Part shown: piece by piece, positions 23,046 through 34,004 of the stretch | Numbering within the stretch: position 1 is the first letter of the stretch | How the letters are laid out: every line of letters starts with the position of its first letter | From: Mesostigma viride | Taxonomy: Eukaryota > Streptophyta > Mesostigmatophyceae > Mesostigmatales > Mesostigmataceae | Assembly (NCBI GenBank): GCA_009746045.1 | Contig: RPFO01000165.1 | Location: 6,827,036-6,891,035 of the forward strand | Length of the DNA stretch: 64,000 nucleotides | Direction: 5' to 3' | Translations under genes and position numbers: made by a program | The notes under the pieces: model-generated | Told to the model about the DNA's origin: nothing | Database searches by the model: none | The model's input: only the letters and a program-made list of their open reading frames with translations

Positions 23046-23287
23046 CTTATTCTGATCAGACACTCCGCAAAGGTGAAAACCTTTGCGTTTAGTGCCAGGC
23101 CGCGGAAAACGCGGAAAACGCGATCTGCAAATGAATCCGACCGGAATCGAACTGGGGACCTCTCGCACCAATTTTGCTGACTATAGGACGGACGTCTCCG
23201 GTTACCATGGCATCGCCAACTTACACCTACAGTCATCCGCAAAAGTTCCTGTCCGGGGAGTGATGCAAGCCTTTCGGATTTGGTACT
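23046..23287 (-). mobile_element. tRNA-like SINE (family A), copy 1
   Basis: Reverse complement of the copy at 50748-51006, nearly identical over about 240 bp. On the element strand it carries CCTATAGTC, AGAGGTCC and a B-box-like GTTCGATTCC, the pattern of a tRNA-derived head. Confidence 0.7.
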
Positions 23288-23777
23288 TGATAAATCACTC
23301 GAGAATTGCTTATGTACATTTCAGGCACCAAGGCACACTTAGCAAGTTCGAGTCATGCTTTGCCCATGCAGGGAGTTACTCTCTGCTGCAGTGTTTCTGC
23401 TAAGGGGCGGGGTGGTTCCGGTAACTCCGGTAAGGGGGGGGGTCCGGCCGAGGCCGCGAAGCGGCCGAGGCCGGGGGGGGGTCTGGGGGGGCGGAGCCCC
23501 CCCGGATGTTGGCGAATTTTTTTTAGAAAAATAAAAACCCAATAGGATTTCTTATACAGTTATATAATTTATCCTAAACTGTGAAGCCTTGCCTTAGTGG
23601 GCTGCTTGTGCCCTGAATCCTGATTCACATAGCCTTGGCATACGCAGGGCTCCCTAATAAAACATACGAAGATGATAACTTAGCATGCATACAAGCATGC
23701 CTAGTCACAATAGGAGGTTACAAAACATAGTTGTCATCACTTGTAGGCTATGTAGCTCACATTAGCTCACCCATACA

Positions 23778-24140
23778 TTATTGGCGTGACCTCACACGAT
23801 GCCGCCTTAGGGTTTGCATGCACCATATACACCCATAGGCCGGAGTCGAAACAACCTGCTCCGACATGGCCTGCTCCGGAACATCACCGCCATGAATTTC
23901 GCGCTGTGGGTGCGCTGAGCCACCTGCATCGCCCTGCTCTACGGCACCCTCATCCCCATTCGTCTTATCAGTGTCGTCCCCTTCTAACTCGTTGCCTGCC
24001 TGCGCCTGGTGTGTAACGACCGTGCCCAAAGCCCGGCGACCGCTCGTACTGCCAGCCAAGGTCAAAACGCCACCACCTCGTGTGAAATGGTCCTTGAACT
24101 TGTAGCCCAGGGGAATCGGGGGCTCTTTCTTCTTCGTCAT
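23778..24140 (-). CDS. hypothetical protein, acidic low-complexity
   Basis: A 120-residue frame starts with ATG at 24140: a basic N terminus (MTKKKEPPIPLGYKFK), then a Gly/Asp/Glu-rich stretch (ELEGDDTDKTNGDEG). No known domain and no splice partner identified. It could be a first exon or a fragment of the element around it. Confidence 0.25.
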   Translation of the reverse strand: MTKKKEPPIPLGYKFKDHFTRGGGVLTLAGSTSGRRALGTVVTHQAQAGNELEGDDTDKTNGDEGAVEQGDAGGSAHPQREIHGGDVPEQAMSEQVVSTPAYGCIWCMQTLRRHRVRSRQ

Positions 24141-24144
24141 GATT

Positions 24145-24900
24145 CACTTCTCTAGCGCACTATCGAAAAATGTAGGATTAGAAAACACGCAAAACAAAGT
24201 CAGCTGGCTCGATTGCCGTGAACTTTATGCATCGTCTAGCGGCTCAGCACCTTTACATCGTGTTGCGTACCTACTGCTGCAGGCATTCTGCAGCGCATTT
24301 GTTACCCGCTCAAGTCTACGCACTTGACAGACTGGAATTGCCGGCTGCCAAGTGCTGAGTGCTGACCCATTCGTTTTAGGGTCAGATCTGCACCGCGCCA
24401 CGCCTTTTGTTACTTGGGTACGGATAATCTATTTGCTCACAAATTTAGGTTGAAACTTTAGCCCCTCCTCGATCAACAGTAGTTGTTAGCACGTCCAACA
24501 ACTCAACTCAACTCAACATCAACAACAACGAGATTTGTGCTGGTCAAGCTCACACCGGTAATAAAAGTGGGCAACAACAACGACAACTGAAGTCGCGAGC
24601 GAGCAATGTTTGTGCAAATTCGCCTAGCCTTGTTGACGAGCCGTTGCCCATGATTATTTTTTTAATACTGCATCTGAGGGTCACGCACTACTATTTTAAC
24701 CTCATCAGTAAGGTATCTTGTACTGTAGCTACGATAGGACCGTCGCGAGATTCCATGCCCTGGCGCACTGGTTTTCGTCGGGCATTCAGCAGGGCTCTGC
24801 TGTGTCGGAATTTACATTCGGTGGAGGTGTTAGCATGGCAGCAATGTGCAAACTATTTGTAAGTGCCGGGAATAGTAACATATAGTAATCGAAATTGATA
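24145..24900. other. no gene recognised
   Basis: AT-rich sequence between the hypothetical frame and the LINE fragment. A short caacaacaac-type run lies near 24490-24580. Confidence 0.35.
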
Positions 24901-24904
24901 TTTT

Positions 24905-25170
24905 GTAATTAATTAATTAATTAATAGACACGTGACTGCGTCACGTGAGCATAAGCCCTCAGTGGGAGCGGAACAGGGGATGGAATGGATGGTATAAGCT
25001 ATCTAGGTCCTAGTTACAGGGGTGTGGGCACCGCGGCCCGAATCGCTATGAATGCCATACTTGGTCACACGCGGAGCCCCCACAGGCTTGGGGGTGGTCT
25101 CCTTCATCACTACTTGCCATCTATCCTTGCGCACCATCTGCCTCCATATTACACTGGTTTGTCTGTAATA
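24905..25170 (-). mobile_element. 5'-truncated LINE copy (3' end only), minus strand
   Basis: Reverse complement of the LINE 3' end at 61.25-61.5 kb. It retains the last codons of the reverse transcriptase frame (WRQMVRKDRWQVVMKETTPK), the 3' untranslated region, the terminal hairpin CACGTGACGCAGTCACGTG (24929-24947) and a TTAATTAA tail. Typical of incomplete target-primed reverse transcription. Confidence 0.85.
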
Positions 25171-25234
25171 TTTTGTAATAGTCAGTATATAAGTACCGGG
25201 TTTGTCTGACGGGGAAACCGGGGAACCCCGGCCG

Positions 25235-25445
25235 GCATTATTTGCTTCCCGGTCGACCAGGTCAGCCCGGGGATGGCTTACCGGTCGGCCGGGGGGGGTT
25301 TCCTGCTCTGAACACAGCATACCGGTCGGTCGGGGGGGGGTTCCTGCTTGACATATAGCATACCGGTCGGCCGGGGGGGGTTTCCTGCTTGGCATATAGC
25401 ATACCGGTCGGCCGGGGGGGGCTTACCGGTCGGCCGGGGGGGCAC
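25235..25445. repeat. about 45 bp tandem repeat with ACCGGTCGGCCGGGGGGG
   Basis: Four to five units of cataccggtcggccgggggg plus ttcctgcttgg. The neighbouring accggtaattaccggagaat has related palindromic character. Confidence 0.85.
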
Positions 25446-25684
25446 CGGTAATTACCGGAGAATTACCGGTACCGGTGCGTTAGCAGAAACACTGCTCTGC
25501 TGAGAGGCCATGTGTACCCCAGCTATAGCCTACTAGCCATATACCTTCCACCCCATATGTCATGCAGGCTCTCCTCAAGCCGCCTTGTGTGCCTGTGCTT
25601 GTTTAGGAGGCATGAACCATCATGGCATTTTCAAGACGCATCTGCTAGTATAATCGGTTACGGCTGTAACGCAGTATTTTGCAA

Positions 25685-27133
25685 ATGCCACCAAAACGCA
25701 GCCTTGACAAACATTTTGAGCTGTCGTCGGCATTCCCGTCGACAGCAGCACGTGCGACATCAACTCCTGCGGACGCCAACCTTTTTGCGCTGATCGAAGC
25801 TCTCCCCCCCGGTCTGCCTCCCTCGACGCAGTGCTCTACGCCAAATTCGTCGCCCATTCCCAAGAAAACCCGAACTTCCCATACCAAATGGGACGTCCGC
25901 CGCTTCGGCGCCGGCCAGCGGGATTTTTGCATCTTGGAAATCTTTACGCTCACGAAGGAACAATGTGACGATGTTATCAAGTTCCTGGCCCGCCATGACG
26001 AACTTTTCCTGCCTACCCCTGGCGACAAGGTCACCAAGCCCGCCTGGGAATGGCTGCTTCAAGAACCGGAGGCGTACTTGAAGGCAGTCATCATGTGCAG
26101 CTACCTGCGCTGCGACGCCCACGACATCACCCAGATTGGCTACGCTGGCCTCAGGAGCCTCCTGCATGAGCGCAGACGGGCAGCCACAGCAGCTGCAGCA
26201 TCCCCGCAGAGCAGCACCTCCCCCAGCACGGACTCCATCCGAGCTGCAGTGGCGGAGCAGCTGGCGCCGATGGCTGAGCAGCTCGCCGCCCTGAACGCGC
26301 CTGACGGCCCACTCAACACTCTCTCGGCCAAGGTCAACAACATTGAAGCCAGAGTCGCCCTTAAGCTCCAGCCTCAGTTTACTGCTACGCAAGAGCACAT
26401 TGCCACCAAAGTTTCCGAGGCCACAGCCACTGTGACCACCCGCCTTAACCAGGTGGAAGGCCGAGTCGGCCAAGGCACCGTGAAACTTGAGGCAGTTGCC
26501 GCCAAGGTAGACGCCCTGGCCACGCAGGTCCCCGAGATCGCCGAGCGAACGGCCACCATCGCCGCCCAACCTGCTGGTAGGGCTAGTGATGACCCCTCGA
26601 CTCGCGCCTCCTGGGCGGACCTGCTCAAGAGCCAGGCATCCTCTACCACGACCGCCATCACCACCAAGCTCCAGGAGCTGGAAGACACGCGCCGCGAGGC
26701 CGCTGACCGCGACCGTCGCCGCTGCCGGGTCATCCTCAGGCGCTTCGACATGCTGCCGGAGGAGACCCCAGACTCTCTTCTCGACGAGCTGAAGAAACAG
26801 CTCTTGGCGCGCATGCAGCTGCCAGGTGCGATACTGCAGGGCGCCTACCGCCTGCCCCATCCACGGGCCAAGGCTGGGCCCCCTCCAGTGGTCCTCACCT
26901 TCAGCGACATCACAGCCCGAGTTCGGTTCCTCTCTCGCCGCAAGAAGCTGGTGGACACCTCCTGGTCGCTTGACGACGACCTGACGCCAGCCCAGCAGCA
27001 GCAACGCCGCAATCAGTGGCCCGACTACATCCGCCACAAGACCAACCCCGAGAAGCCCCAAGTGTACTGGCGGGGCGGGGACCTCTACGTCAACAAGAAA
27101 CTGTGGAAGCCCCCCCGGGCTTCCCCGGGATAG
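25685..27133 (+). CDS. LINE ORF1-type protein (coiled coil plus RRM-like nucleic-acid-binding region)
   Basis: Intact frame of 482 codons plus stop. The N terminus is Ser/Pro-rich and basic. Residues about 85-170 are a conserved-looking helical region (WEWLLQEPEAYLKA). Residues about 190-345 have the Ala/Gln/Leu heptad pattern of a coiled coil. Residues about 345-465 resemble the RRM/C-terminal region of L1-type ORF1 proteins: RRRCRVILRRFD, then PPPVVLTFSDITARVRFL and RRKKLVDTSW. ORF1 proteins bind element RNA and escort it. The ATG at 25685 is the first Met; the frame continues two codons upstream only as TTG. No endonuclease or reverse transcriptase follows: about 400 bp of 3' sequence with the LINE terminal hairpin comes straight after the stop. 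The frame has no disruptions, so it is young or under selection. Confidence 0.75.
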   Translation: MPPKRSLDKHFELSSAFPSTAARATSTPADANLFALIEALPPGLPPSTQCSTPNSSPIPKKTRTSHTKWDVRRFGAGQRDFCILEIFTLTKEQCDDVIKFLARHDELFLPTPGDKVTKPAWEWLLQEPEAYLKAVIMCSYLRCDAHDITQIGYAGLRSLLHERRRAATAAAASPQSSTSPSTDSIRAAVAEQLAPMAEQLAALNAPDGPLNTLSAKVNNIEARVALKLQPQFTATQEHIATKVSEATATVTTRLNQVEGRVGQGTVKLEAVAAKVDALATQVPEIAERTATIAAQPAGRASDDPSTRASWADLLKSQASSTTTAITTKLQELEDTRREAADRDRRRCRVILRRFDMLPEETPDSLLDELKKQLLARMQLPGAILQGAYRLPHPRAKAGPPPVVLTFSDITARVRFLSRRKKLVDTSWSLDDDLTPAQQQQRRNQWPDYIRHKTNPEKPQVYWRGGDLYVNKKLWKPPRASPG

Positions 27134-27545
27134 AGCACTCCAGCTAGTTGTCTAGATGGGGGCAATCGATGATGGGATAGCTTAGGCATTACAGCACTTG
27201 AAACGATATTAGCGCACAGCGTTATAGTACCTTCAATTAGCTCTGGCACCTTGTGGCCATCAGCTTGCGCCTTAATTAGCCGACGTCTTGAGCCCACCTC
27301 ACATTTGTAGCATAAGCTATGCGTCAGCCTACCTATGGTATTGCACTGGTTGTATTGCACCCACAGTGTTGCGCCCCGGCACCATGCCGTGGAGAGAGCG
27401 CTCTGTGGCCTGCCCACCTGCGGCAGTGAGAGAAGCTAGGGCGCCCTCCCTCCTTCTCACTGTGTATATAGGGTTGAAGGTTCCTTTACTCTGTATTGGC
27501 ACCCACGTGACGCAGTCACGTGCTTATTAATTAATTAACCATCAT
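27134..27545 (+). mobile_element. 3' end of the ORF1-only LINE-like element
   Basis: Contains gagagagcgctctgtggcct and agctagggcgccctccctcc, shared with the inverted copy at 34.05-34.25 kb. It ends with CACGTGACGCAGTCACGTG at 27504-27522 and TTATTAATTAATTAA. The coding element upstream plus this tail make a unit of about 1.9 kb. Confidence 0.75.
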
Positions 27546-28359
27546 GGCGGTGCAGGTGCACCTTGTGCACCCAGAGCAGGTGATAGTTGTACATCCTACA
27601 CCTGCAGGTTGTCGCCCTGATTGTATTACAAACCCATAGATGCCCCTTTCTCAGGGCTATGTGTTACATATGCTCCCCACGGAGCTATGATTTTAATTAA
27701 TTAATTAATTAATTAAGGCACACTTCAGGATCTAATGACCCTATTGGTCACGGCTTCGAACCTCCTAGGTTACGCAATTTACTCATTTTTAAATTTATTT
27801 ATGTACCCTTTTGCCAAACCTCCATGATTGTGCTCGAACCCCTAAAGCTAGCGCGCGCTCCTTGGCGGGGCTAGCGCCATCCGGCACTCGGCGGCGGTAC
27901 GTGGTGTCATGCATCTCCCTGGCCGGGGACCGGCCACAAAAAGTACAAGCTCTCATGTCCCCGCGGGCGAAGCCCGCAAAACTTGTTAGTCTTATAATAT
28001 TAAGTGAGACAACTGTAACGAAACACGAGATATTTCAAATTGTAAATCAATACCGGGCTGTCTACTACTTCAACCCTTGACTGTGCCTATAACATCCCTA
28101 TGAGCCTCGACTTCCAGTCAGATGGTCAGATCGAATCTACTCAGAGTACTTGCGCACGCAAGTAAGTTGCACAGTACTTGCGTGCCATGGGCAGAGGCAT
28201 TCCACGGAGTACTAGGCTTATCTCATGAATAACACAAACATACATCGTCTGCATCATTCACAGGCTTAGGGATGGCGCCAGCCATACAGACAGATGTCAC
28301 CCATGATGGGAGCAGCCCAGTGTGTTCAGCAGGTAAGCTCGATGACCTTCCCTTGCCAA
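27546..28359. other. no gene recognised; TTAA microsatellite at 27691-27716
   Basis: Short TTAATTAA run and otherwise unassigned sequence between the ORF1-type element and the terminal exon of the EF-hand-like gene. Confidence 0.4.
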
Positions 28360-31300
28360 CTAGGCGGGCTGGAAGGAAGAAGAATCCGTTTTCTTGAAAA
28401 AGTCCGCCACCTCGCGCCATGACAACTGGTCGTGACCTGCACAGAATAGAATTTGAAATTGGCAATGCCGAGCGCCAAGTGCAGCATGTGAGATGATCGC
28501 ATAAACATAGGTGCAGCAATCCAGGCAAAGGAAACTGCTAGGCTTTGGGAGGACAACCCCCTGGGGTAAACTGGCAAAGGGTCGCTTTGCCAGTTCTAAT
28601 GGTTTGTTGCAACAGATCCTGCCCACAGAATTTCTCATTCTAGAGAAGTTCAACTACTCTATTTGCTAGTAACTCCTCCATTTGCTTGAGCATGTCAGCA
28701 CACCTCTCCTTCTTCTTCCAACTAACCAATGTATTGAAAAAATGAACAAACTGCACACAGAGGTAACCTCCTTACTGCGTTGCTCCACTTGGTTGAGGAT
28801 ATCGGCTACCTCTCTTTCTTCTTCTAACAAACAAACAAACAAACAAACAAACAAACAAACAAACAAACAAACAAACAAACAAACAAACAAACAAACAAAC
28901 AAACAAACAAACAAACAAACAAACAAACAAACAAACAAACAAACAAACAAACAAACAAACAAACAAACAAACAAACAAACAAACAAACAAACAAACAAAC
29001 AAACAAACAAACAAACAAACAAACAAACAAACAAACAAACAAACAAACAAACAAACAAACAAACAAACAAACAAACAAACAAACAAACAAACAAACAAAC
29101 AAACAAACAAACAAACAAACAAACAAACAAACTTATGAACCAAACGAACTAACTGCACATTGAGGTGGCCTTCTTACCGCGTTGCTCCACCTGGTTGAGG
29201 ATGTCGGCGTAAGTCTCTTTCTTCTTAGTGGACGGCCACACCATGGCCACCATGTCCAGCATGCGTTTGACCTGGCCATAGTCACGGTAGACATAAAAAC
29301 CCAAAGTAAGATTTGAAAACAGTTAGGGAAGACGGCCACACCATGGACGCCATGGCCAGCCTGCGCTTGACCTGTAATGGCCATATTGAAGATATGCAAA
29401 CAACGATCTGAGGATATACAACAGTTAGGGAAGACGGCCACACCACGGGCGCCATGGCCAGATTGTGGTTGTCCTGTCCTGGACAGTCATGAGAAGAATA
29501 ATTTTAAGAGCTGAAATAGTTAGGAAAGGACAGAATAAGCCACCATGCCAAAATCGCGTTCCTCCTGACACGACCAGTCGCAAATGATGGCTAGTCCCAG
29601 GATTCAATACAGTACACATTTTAGAAAGGGCGAGCATAGGCGCACCTCCTCGTAGTTGCTCAGCATTAAAGCACAGCCCTTGTAATACATTCAAATAGAG
29701 CACACCTCGTGGCTGCGCAGCATTAAGCAATAGCCCTTCAGCATTAAAACACAGCCCTTAAAAAATTCACATACAGCGCACCTCCTCGTGGCTGCGCAGC
29801 ACTAAAAAACAGCCGCTGAGCTACAAAAAAAGCACCCCATCGGACCACAGCCCTCATGATAATCAAACGAAACGTGCATCTTCGTGGCTGTGCAGCGCAC
29901 CAGGGCATATTAAGTAGGGTTACACCGCCCGCATTGGTAGTTAATAAAATAAAGAATTGGTCGAAAACTTTCCGCCTGAAAACGTTAAAACAAACAAAGA
30001 AATTTTAATGAACAAAGTCCCTGGGCTTTGGATTTGCATTAGAGACAAACTAGCAAACAAACAAAGTAAATAAATTAGTTTCATCTTGCCGGCCCTGGGG
30101 GGTTACTCTGGGGGAAACAGCAAGCTGAAACAACAGAAAATCAGGGGATCTCACCGTAGTATTTAATAAGTACCCGACTGCCTTGAACGGCTGGACGACG
30201 AAAAAACAAAGACTTTTCAATACATAAAGAAAAGCCGGGGGCCCTACTTGGCTCCCAACAATCGATCCAGGGGGATTCAAAATGCACAGAGGGCAGAAAT
30301 TGGGTATGCATTATAACTACCAATGCGGGCGGTGTAGCCTATTGGTTAGATAAGGCGAGCATAAGCGTACCTCCTCATGGCTGCGCAGTGCCTGCAGGTA
30401 CTGCTTCTTGTCCACAAACCCGTGCACGTCCATCGAGTAAAACACCTCTTTGAGACGGCGCAAGTCAACCTGCATCGCCAGCGGCTTGGGCCGCATCTGC
30501 AAACAGGTGGCGCCATTCGGGCGTGGGAGGCAAGAGGTGGGAGGTGGGAGGTGGGAAGTGGCAGGTGACAGGTGACACGTGGCAGGTGGGAGGTGGGGCT
30601 GACCATGAGGAACGCCCAGGGAGGGAACTTGATACCACATGACAGGGTTTACCTTGGGCACCCCCGCCCCCAATGGGAGGGAGAGAGACCCCTTCCCAAT
30701 AGCACAAATAGGACGTACCGCGGACCATGGTCCTGATACTTGCGATTCTGCACATACCTTGTGCAGCCCCGCCCCTGATGCCAGCAAACCGGACATCATC
30801 CCAATAGCACACATAGGACGTGCCGAGGGCCATGTTCTAATTTTGTCAGTTCAATACCCCTGAAAATGAGCAAAATCATCACTCATACTTGCGATTCTAC
30901 ACCTTCTGTGTGAGCCATCACCCCCGGAGGGAAACAGACCCCTTCCCAATCAAAAAAACGGATGAGTGGGGCCAACCTCGAACGAGAGAGAGACCCCTTC
31001 CCAATCCTATGATTAGGGCCAACCAATACTATTGAGTGGGGCCAACCAATACGATGAGTAGGGCCAACCAATACTATTAGTGGGGCCAACCAATACTATG
31101 AGTAGGGCCAACCAATACTATGAGTTGGGCGAACCAATACTATGAGTAGGGCCAACCTGGGACACATTCAAAAGAACAAATACAGGGCATAAAGCCAAGT
31201 CCGACTTATTGCTCCGTCCTAAACCGGCGCCATGCCACTAATAGGTCACACTGACGTAAATGGTCCGACCTAAACTTGCAAAATTAAAAAAAAAAAAAAA

Positions 31301-31712
31301 ATGCGGACCAAAGTAAGTCGGTTCAGGGAAAATCGGAGCGTCGAGTACAATCGACCGTTCAGTCTGTGGCCTCCCGATTCTCCCGACTTTTGTACAGACC
31401 GTTCTATGTGCCTGCGCATACGCCCCAAACCGGTACGGTGCACATCGCGGGTTGTATCCTGGCATCGGACAAGAAAATTTCTGGTCGGGGTAGCAGAAGG
31501 GGTGAAGCGCTCCCTGAGCCAACTAGTTGGTCGTACTGACTTAAGCAGGTTGGACGGCATTTAAGTCGGAGCAGCCTTCAGAAGGGGTCTGCTACACGTA
31601 CCTTGGGCGTTGCCGCCCCTGAGGGCGGCGAGCCGGACTCTACCACGCTGCCGGCCGCGCTGGCATCATCCCCCCGCTCGTCGGTGTACGCGTTGAAGTT
31701 GATGCTCTCCAT
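28360..31712 (-). CDS. small protein with an EF-hand-like segment
   Basis: Four exons on the minus strand with matching phases: 31712-31602, 30496-30371, 29271-29178 and 28436-28360, giving 135 aa. The first exon (from an internal ATG) is disordered and Ser/Asp/Gly-rich. The second has LKEVFYSMDVHGFVDKKQYL, a helix-loop-helix with Asp, Gly and a hydrophobic residue in EF-hand positions but a short, irregular loop. The last exon (HDQLSWREVADFFKKTD) could be the second half of a paired hand. Calcium binding is therefore uncertain. An acceptor at 31747 (ttggcag) would extend exon 1 upstream, so these exons might instead be the 3' part of the larger minus-strand coiled-coil gene. The phase does not fit a direct join, so I keep them apart. 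Introns hold degenerate copies of exons 2 and 3. Confidence 0.6.
28676..28828 (-). repeat. two degenerate copies of EF-hand-like gene exon 3 end
   Basis: On the minus strand, 28776-28828 reads KKEREVADILNQVEQR and 28676-28715 reads KKKERCADMLKQMEELL, against KKKETYADILNQVEQR in the real exon. Both lie in the last intron. Confidence 0.75.
28829..29131. repeat. (CAAA)n tetranucleotide satellite, about 75 units
   Basis: Essentially perfect over 300 bp and located directly beside a copy of exon 3 of the EF-hand-like gene. Long frames on either strand are artefacts. Confidence 0.99.
29325..29480 (-). repeat. copies of EF-hand-like gene exon 3 acceptor side
   Basis: Segments ggacgccatggccagcctgc and gggcgccatggccagattg, each preceded by gacggccacacca, correspond to the start of exon 3 (29271 side). 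They lie about 90 and 200 bp upstream of it in the intron. Confidence 0.65.
29640..29905 (-). repeat. four copies of EF-hand-like gene exon 2 donor junction
   Basis: Exon 2 ends CTGCGCAGCCATGAGGAG before donor GTACGC. Variants with a following GTGCGC or GTGTGC occur at about 29641, 29700, 29777 and 29873. Confidence 0.75.
30520..30605. repeat. GGGAGGTG-type short repeat
   Basis: About eight imperfect copies of gtgggaggtgg or gtgacaggt, intronic upstream of exon 2 of the EF-hand-like gene. Confidence 0.7.
31010..31160. repeat. about 22 bp tandem repeat GGGCCAACCAATACTATGAG
   Basis: Seven imperfect units, intronic. Confidence 0.85.
31195..31595. repeat. GTCGGA-rich dispersed repeat, related to 60.45-60.51 kb
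   Basis: Contains taggtcacactgacgtaaat and ggtccgacctaaa, an A15 run, and at its end taagtcggagcag...agaaggggtct. The last part matches sequence at 60480-60511, and the first matches its inverse. Probably a fragmentary short element. Confidence 0.4.
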
Positions 31713-32344
31713 AGGACCTTTGGCCGGGTGGGCCGTCCCACGTGTGCTGCCAACAGACGTCACGGACAAACACCCATTTTCGAAAGGAGCGCAAGCAGAT
31801 AGGAATACTTACAATAGTTTTATTAGGAGCGTTATACACCGCCATGCTTTCGGGGGGATCCGTTGCCCCAAGGGTTGTAATGCAGGGAGATGTCGCAGAC
31901 CCACCCATTTCATGATTATAGCTAGTATGCGGCTACTATGTTTCCATGTTTGCTATTAGCAGCAAGCCCTTTGGTGTGATGCGTGGACTTGCTATATGTC
32001 CTGCGAGTAGGCGTCCAGATCCCCCATCCGTTTCATTAAGCCCTAGCAGTTACTTTACATGGGTTTTCTCATCACAAACAGTAAATAAAAGTGTGTTTGG
32101 TCTTCAGCGTGAACGCGCTTCTCATGCCACGGACAGGCGTAGCGATTCCCTTTGGCTATTCTTAGTCAAGCCCTTATTGTTAATAGAAATTGTGTCCTCA
32201 TGAGAACAAGACTTTTCATCGACACCTTGAATGCACCTTGCGAGCCTTTTGAATCGAAACCTGGACTCATGACAACTTGCATGGCATCTTGCAGGCTTTG
32301 TCATCGACACCTTGAATGCATGCATCTTGCTACACCACACAGCA

Positions 32345-32860
32345 TGTCCCACCTCATATTGTAACTAGAAGACCCACCTCACATTGTAACTAGAAGACAA
32401 CACCTTGTAACTAGGAAACCCACATCACATTGTAACTAGAAGACCCGCATCACATTGTAACTAGAAGACCCACCTCGCATTGTAACTAGAAGACAACACC
32501 TTGTAACTAGGAAACCCACCTCACCAGCTAACTAGAAGACCCACATCACATTGTAACCAGAAGACCCACATCACATTGTAACTAGAAGACCCACCTCACA
32601 TTGTAACTAGAAGACCCACCTCACGTTGTAACTAGAAAACCCACCTCACATTGTAACTAGAAAAAACACCTCACATTGTAACTAGAAAACCCACCTCACA
32701 TTGTAACTAGAAAAAACACCTCACATTGTAACTAGAAGACTGCACATTGCAACTAGAAAACCCACCTCACACTGAAACTAGAAAAACCACCTCACATTGA
32801 AACTAGAAAACCCACCTCACACTGTAACTAGAAGACAACACATTGTGACTAGAACACACA
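32345..32860. repeat. minisatellite, CACCTCACATTGTAACTAGA units
   Basis: About 21 imperfect units of 22-27 bp; between genes. Confidence 0.95.
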
Positions 32861-32939
32861 AAAATAGCCGTAACAGTGCACCCGGTGAAGTGGGTCCTCC
32901 TCCACATGCCAGGCGATAGGCTGCGGGCCAGCGCTCACT

Positions 32940-33530
32940 TTTCTTGTGCGAGAGAGCTTGTGTGAGGGCAATGGCCCAACACTCACCCGCGCATGATAGG
33001 CAACACGTCGGAAGAATTGAAAGAATTAACGTCGCTGGCGGGGGCTCACCTCCTGGTGGTGCCGTTTTCCGAGTGGGGCGTACTTGTGCCGCTCACCGCC
33101 GTCTGCGGGAACCAAGGAGGGGTGTGGGTGGAGGGTGGGAGGGACTGATTGATTAGGACAAATCAGGATTGATTAGGGGTGAAGCAGGGACCAGGGTACT
33201 TGTGCCGCTCACGGCCGTCTGTGTGAAGTGGTGTGGGCAGAGAGTGGTGAGGACCAGTTATTAGGCACTAAAAAGAGTGAAGCGAGGCCCAGGGGTCGCG
33301 GTGGTTCTTGTGAGCCGAGAAGGGGTGGGTAGGTAGCAAGCGCGGGCAGAGGGTGGGAGGGAAGGATTTAGATAGTGGGAGGGAGGGGAAGAGGGTGGGA
33401 GAGACTAGGATATAGATAGCGACAGGCCATGAAAGAGGGTGGGAGGGACTAGAAAATAAATGATGAGATGGGAATCGCGGCGCTTGTGCCACTGATGACC
33501 ACCTGCGGATGGCACAGAGGTGTGGCTGCC
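32940..33530. repeat. imperfect repeats around GTACTTGTGCCGCTCAC
   Basis: Three related segments (33079, 33196 and 33481) on the minus strand read a possible acceptor CGCAG, six bases ACGGCG, then donor-like GTGAGC. They could be copies of a junction or microexon, but no reading frame supports this. Confidence 0.35.
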
Positions 33531-33544
33531 AAGTGCCAACGATG

Positions 33545-33720
33545 GTCATCTCATGGGGAGAGCCTCCAGTATTAATGGAAAGAGCCGCTAGTATTAATGG
33601 GGAGAGCCGCCAGTATTAATGGGGAGAGCCGCTGTATTAATCGGGAGAGCCGCTAGTATTAATCGGGAGAGCCGCTAGTATTAATAGGGAGAGCCGCTAG
33701 TATTAATGGGGAGAGCCAAA
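33545..33720. repeat. about 24 bp minisatellite, GGGAGAGCCGCTAGTATTAA
   Basis: Eight units with few differences; no link to an exon was seen. Confidence 0.95.
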
Positions 33721-34004
33721 CAAGTCGATTTGAGAACACCTACCAAAGGGGAATTGGCCCACCTTGGCAAGCGCTGGGTGAAGATGAAGCATGGCTCAGC
33801 TTGAAATGTTTAATAAGAATAAGAAATAAGAATGATAACGATGTAATTAGAGATAAACCAAGGTCCACCTTGGCATTAAGGTGAGTAAAACACACCCCAC
33901 CTTGGCCAATATGTACGTCAAGCACGGCCCATCTTGGCCACTAAAGAAACCACGGCACACCTTTGGGGAATATTCTACGAGTGTTTAAACCCTAGTTAGT
34001 TAGG

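Larger units (their letters stand above)
23385..25512. mobile_element. possible element with short inverted ends (GCAGTGTTTCTGCTAA / TTAGCAGAAACACTGC)
   Basis: GCAGTGTTTCTGCTAA at about 23389 is exactly inverted at about 25481, with GGTAA-CCGG-rich sequence just inside both ends. The interior holds a GC-rich palindrome (23440-23515), an unknown minus-strand frame and an inserted LINE 3' fragment. No transposase was recognised, so this could be a non-autonomous or decayed DNA element, or coincidence of short repeats. Confidence 0.35.

Noticed and set aside
25760-27061. 433-codon minus-strand frame opposite the ORF1-type gene
   Set aside because: Shadow of a GC-rich coding frame. The plus strand has the coiled-coil and RRM-like features.
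28666-29152. FVCL/KQTN repeat proteins
   Set aside because: CAAA satellite read in frame.
33040-33530. Six-base microexon ACGGCG between CGCAG and GTGAGC, three copies
   Set aside because: Interesting form, but no neighbouring exon or frame requires it, and chance in repeats is likely.
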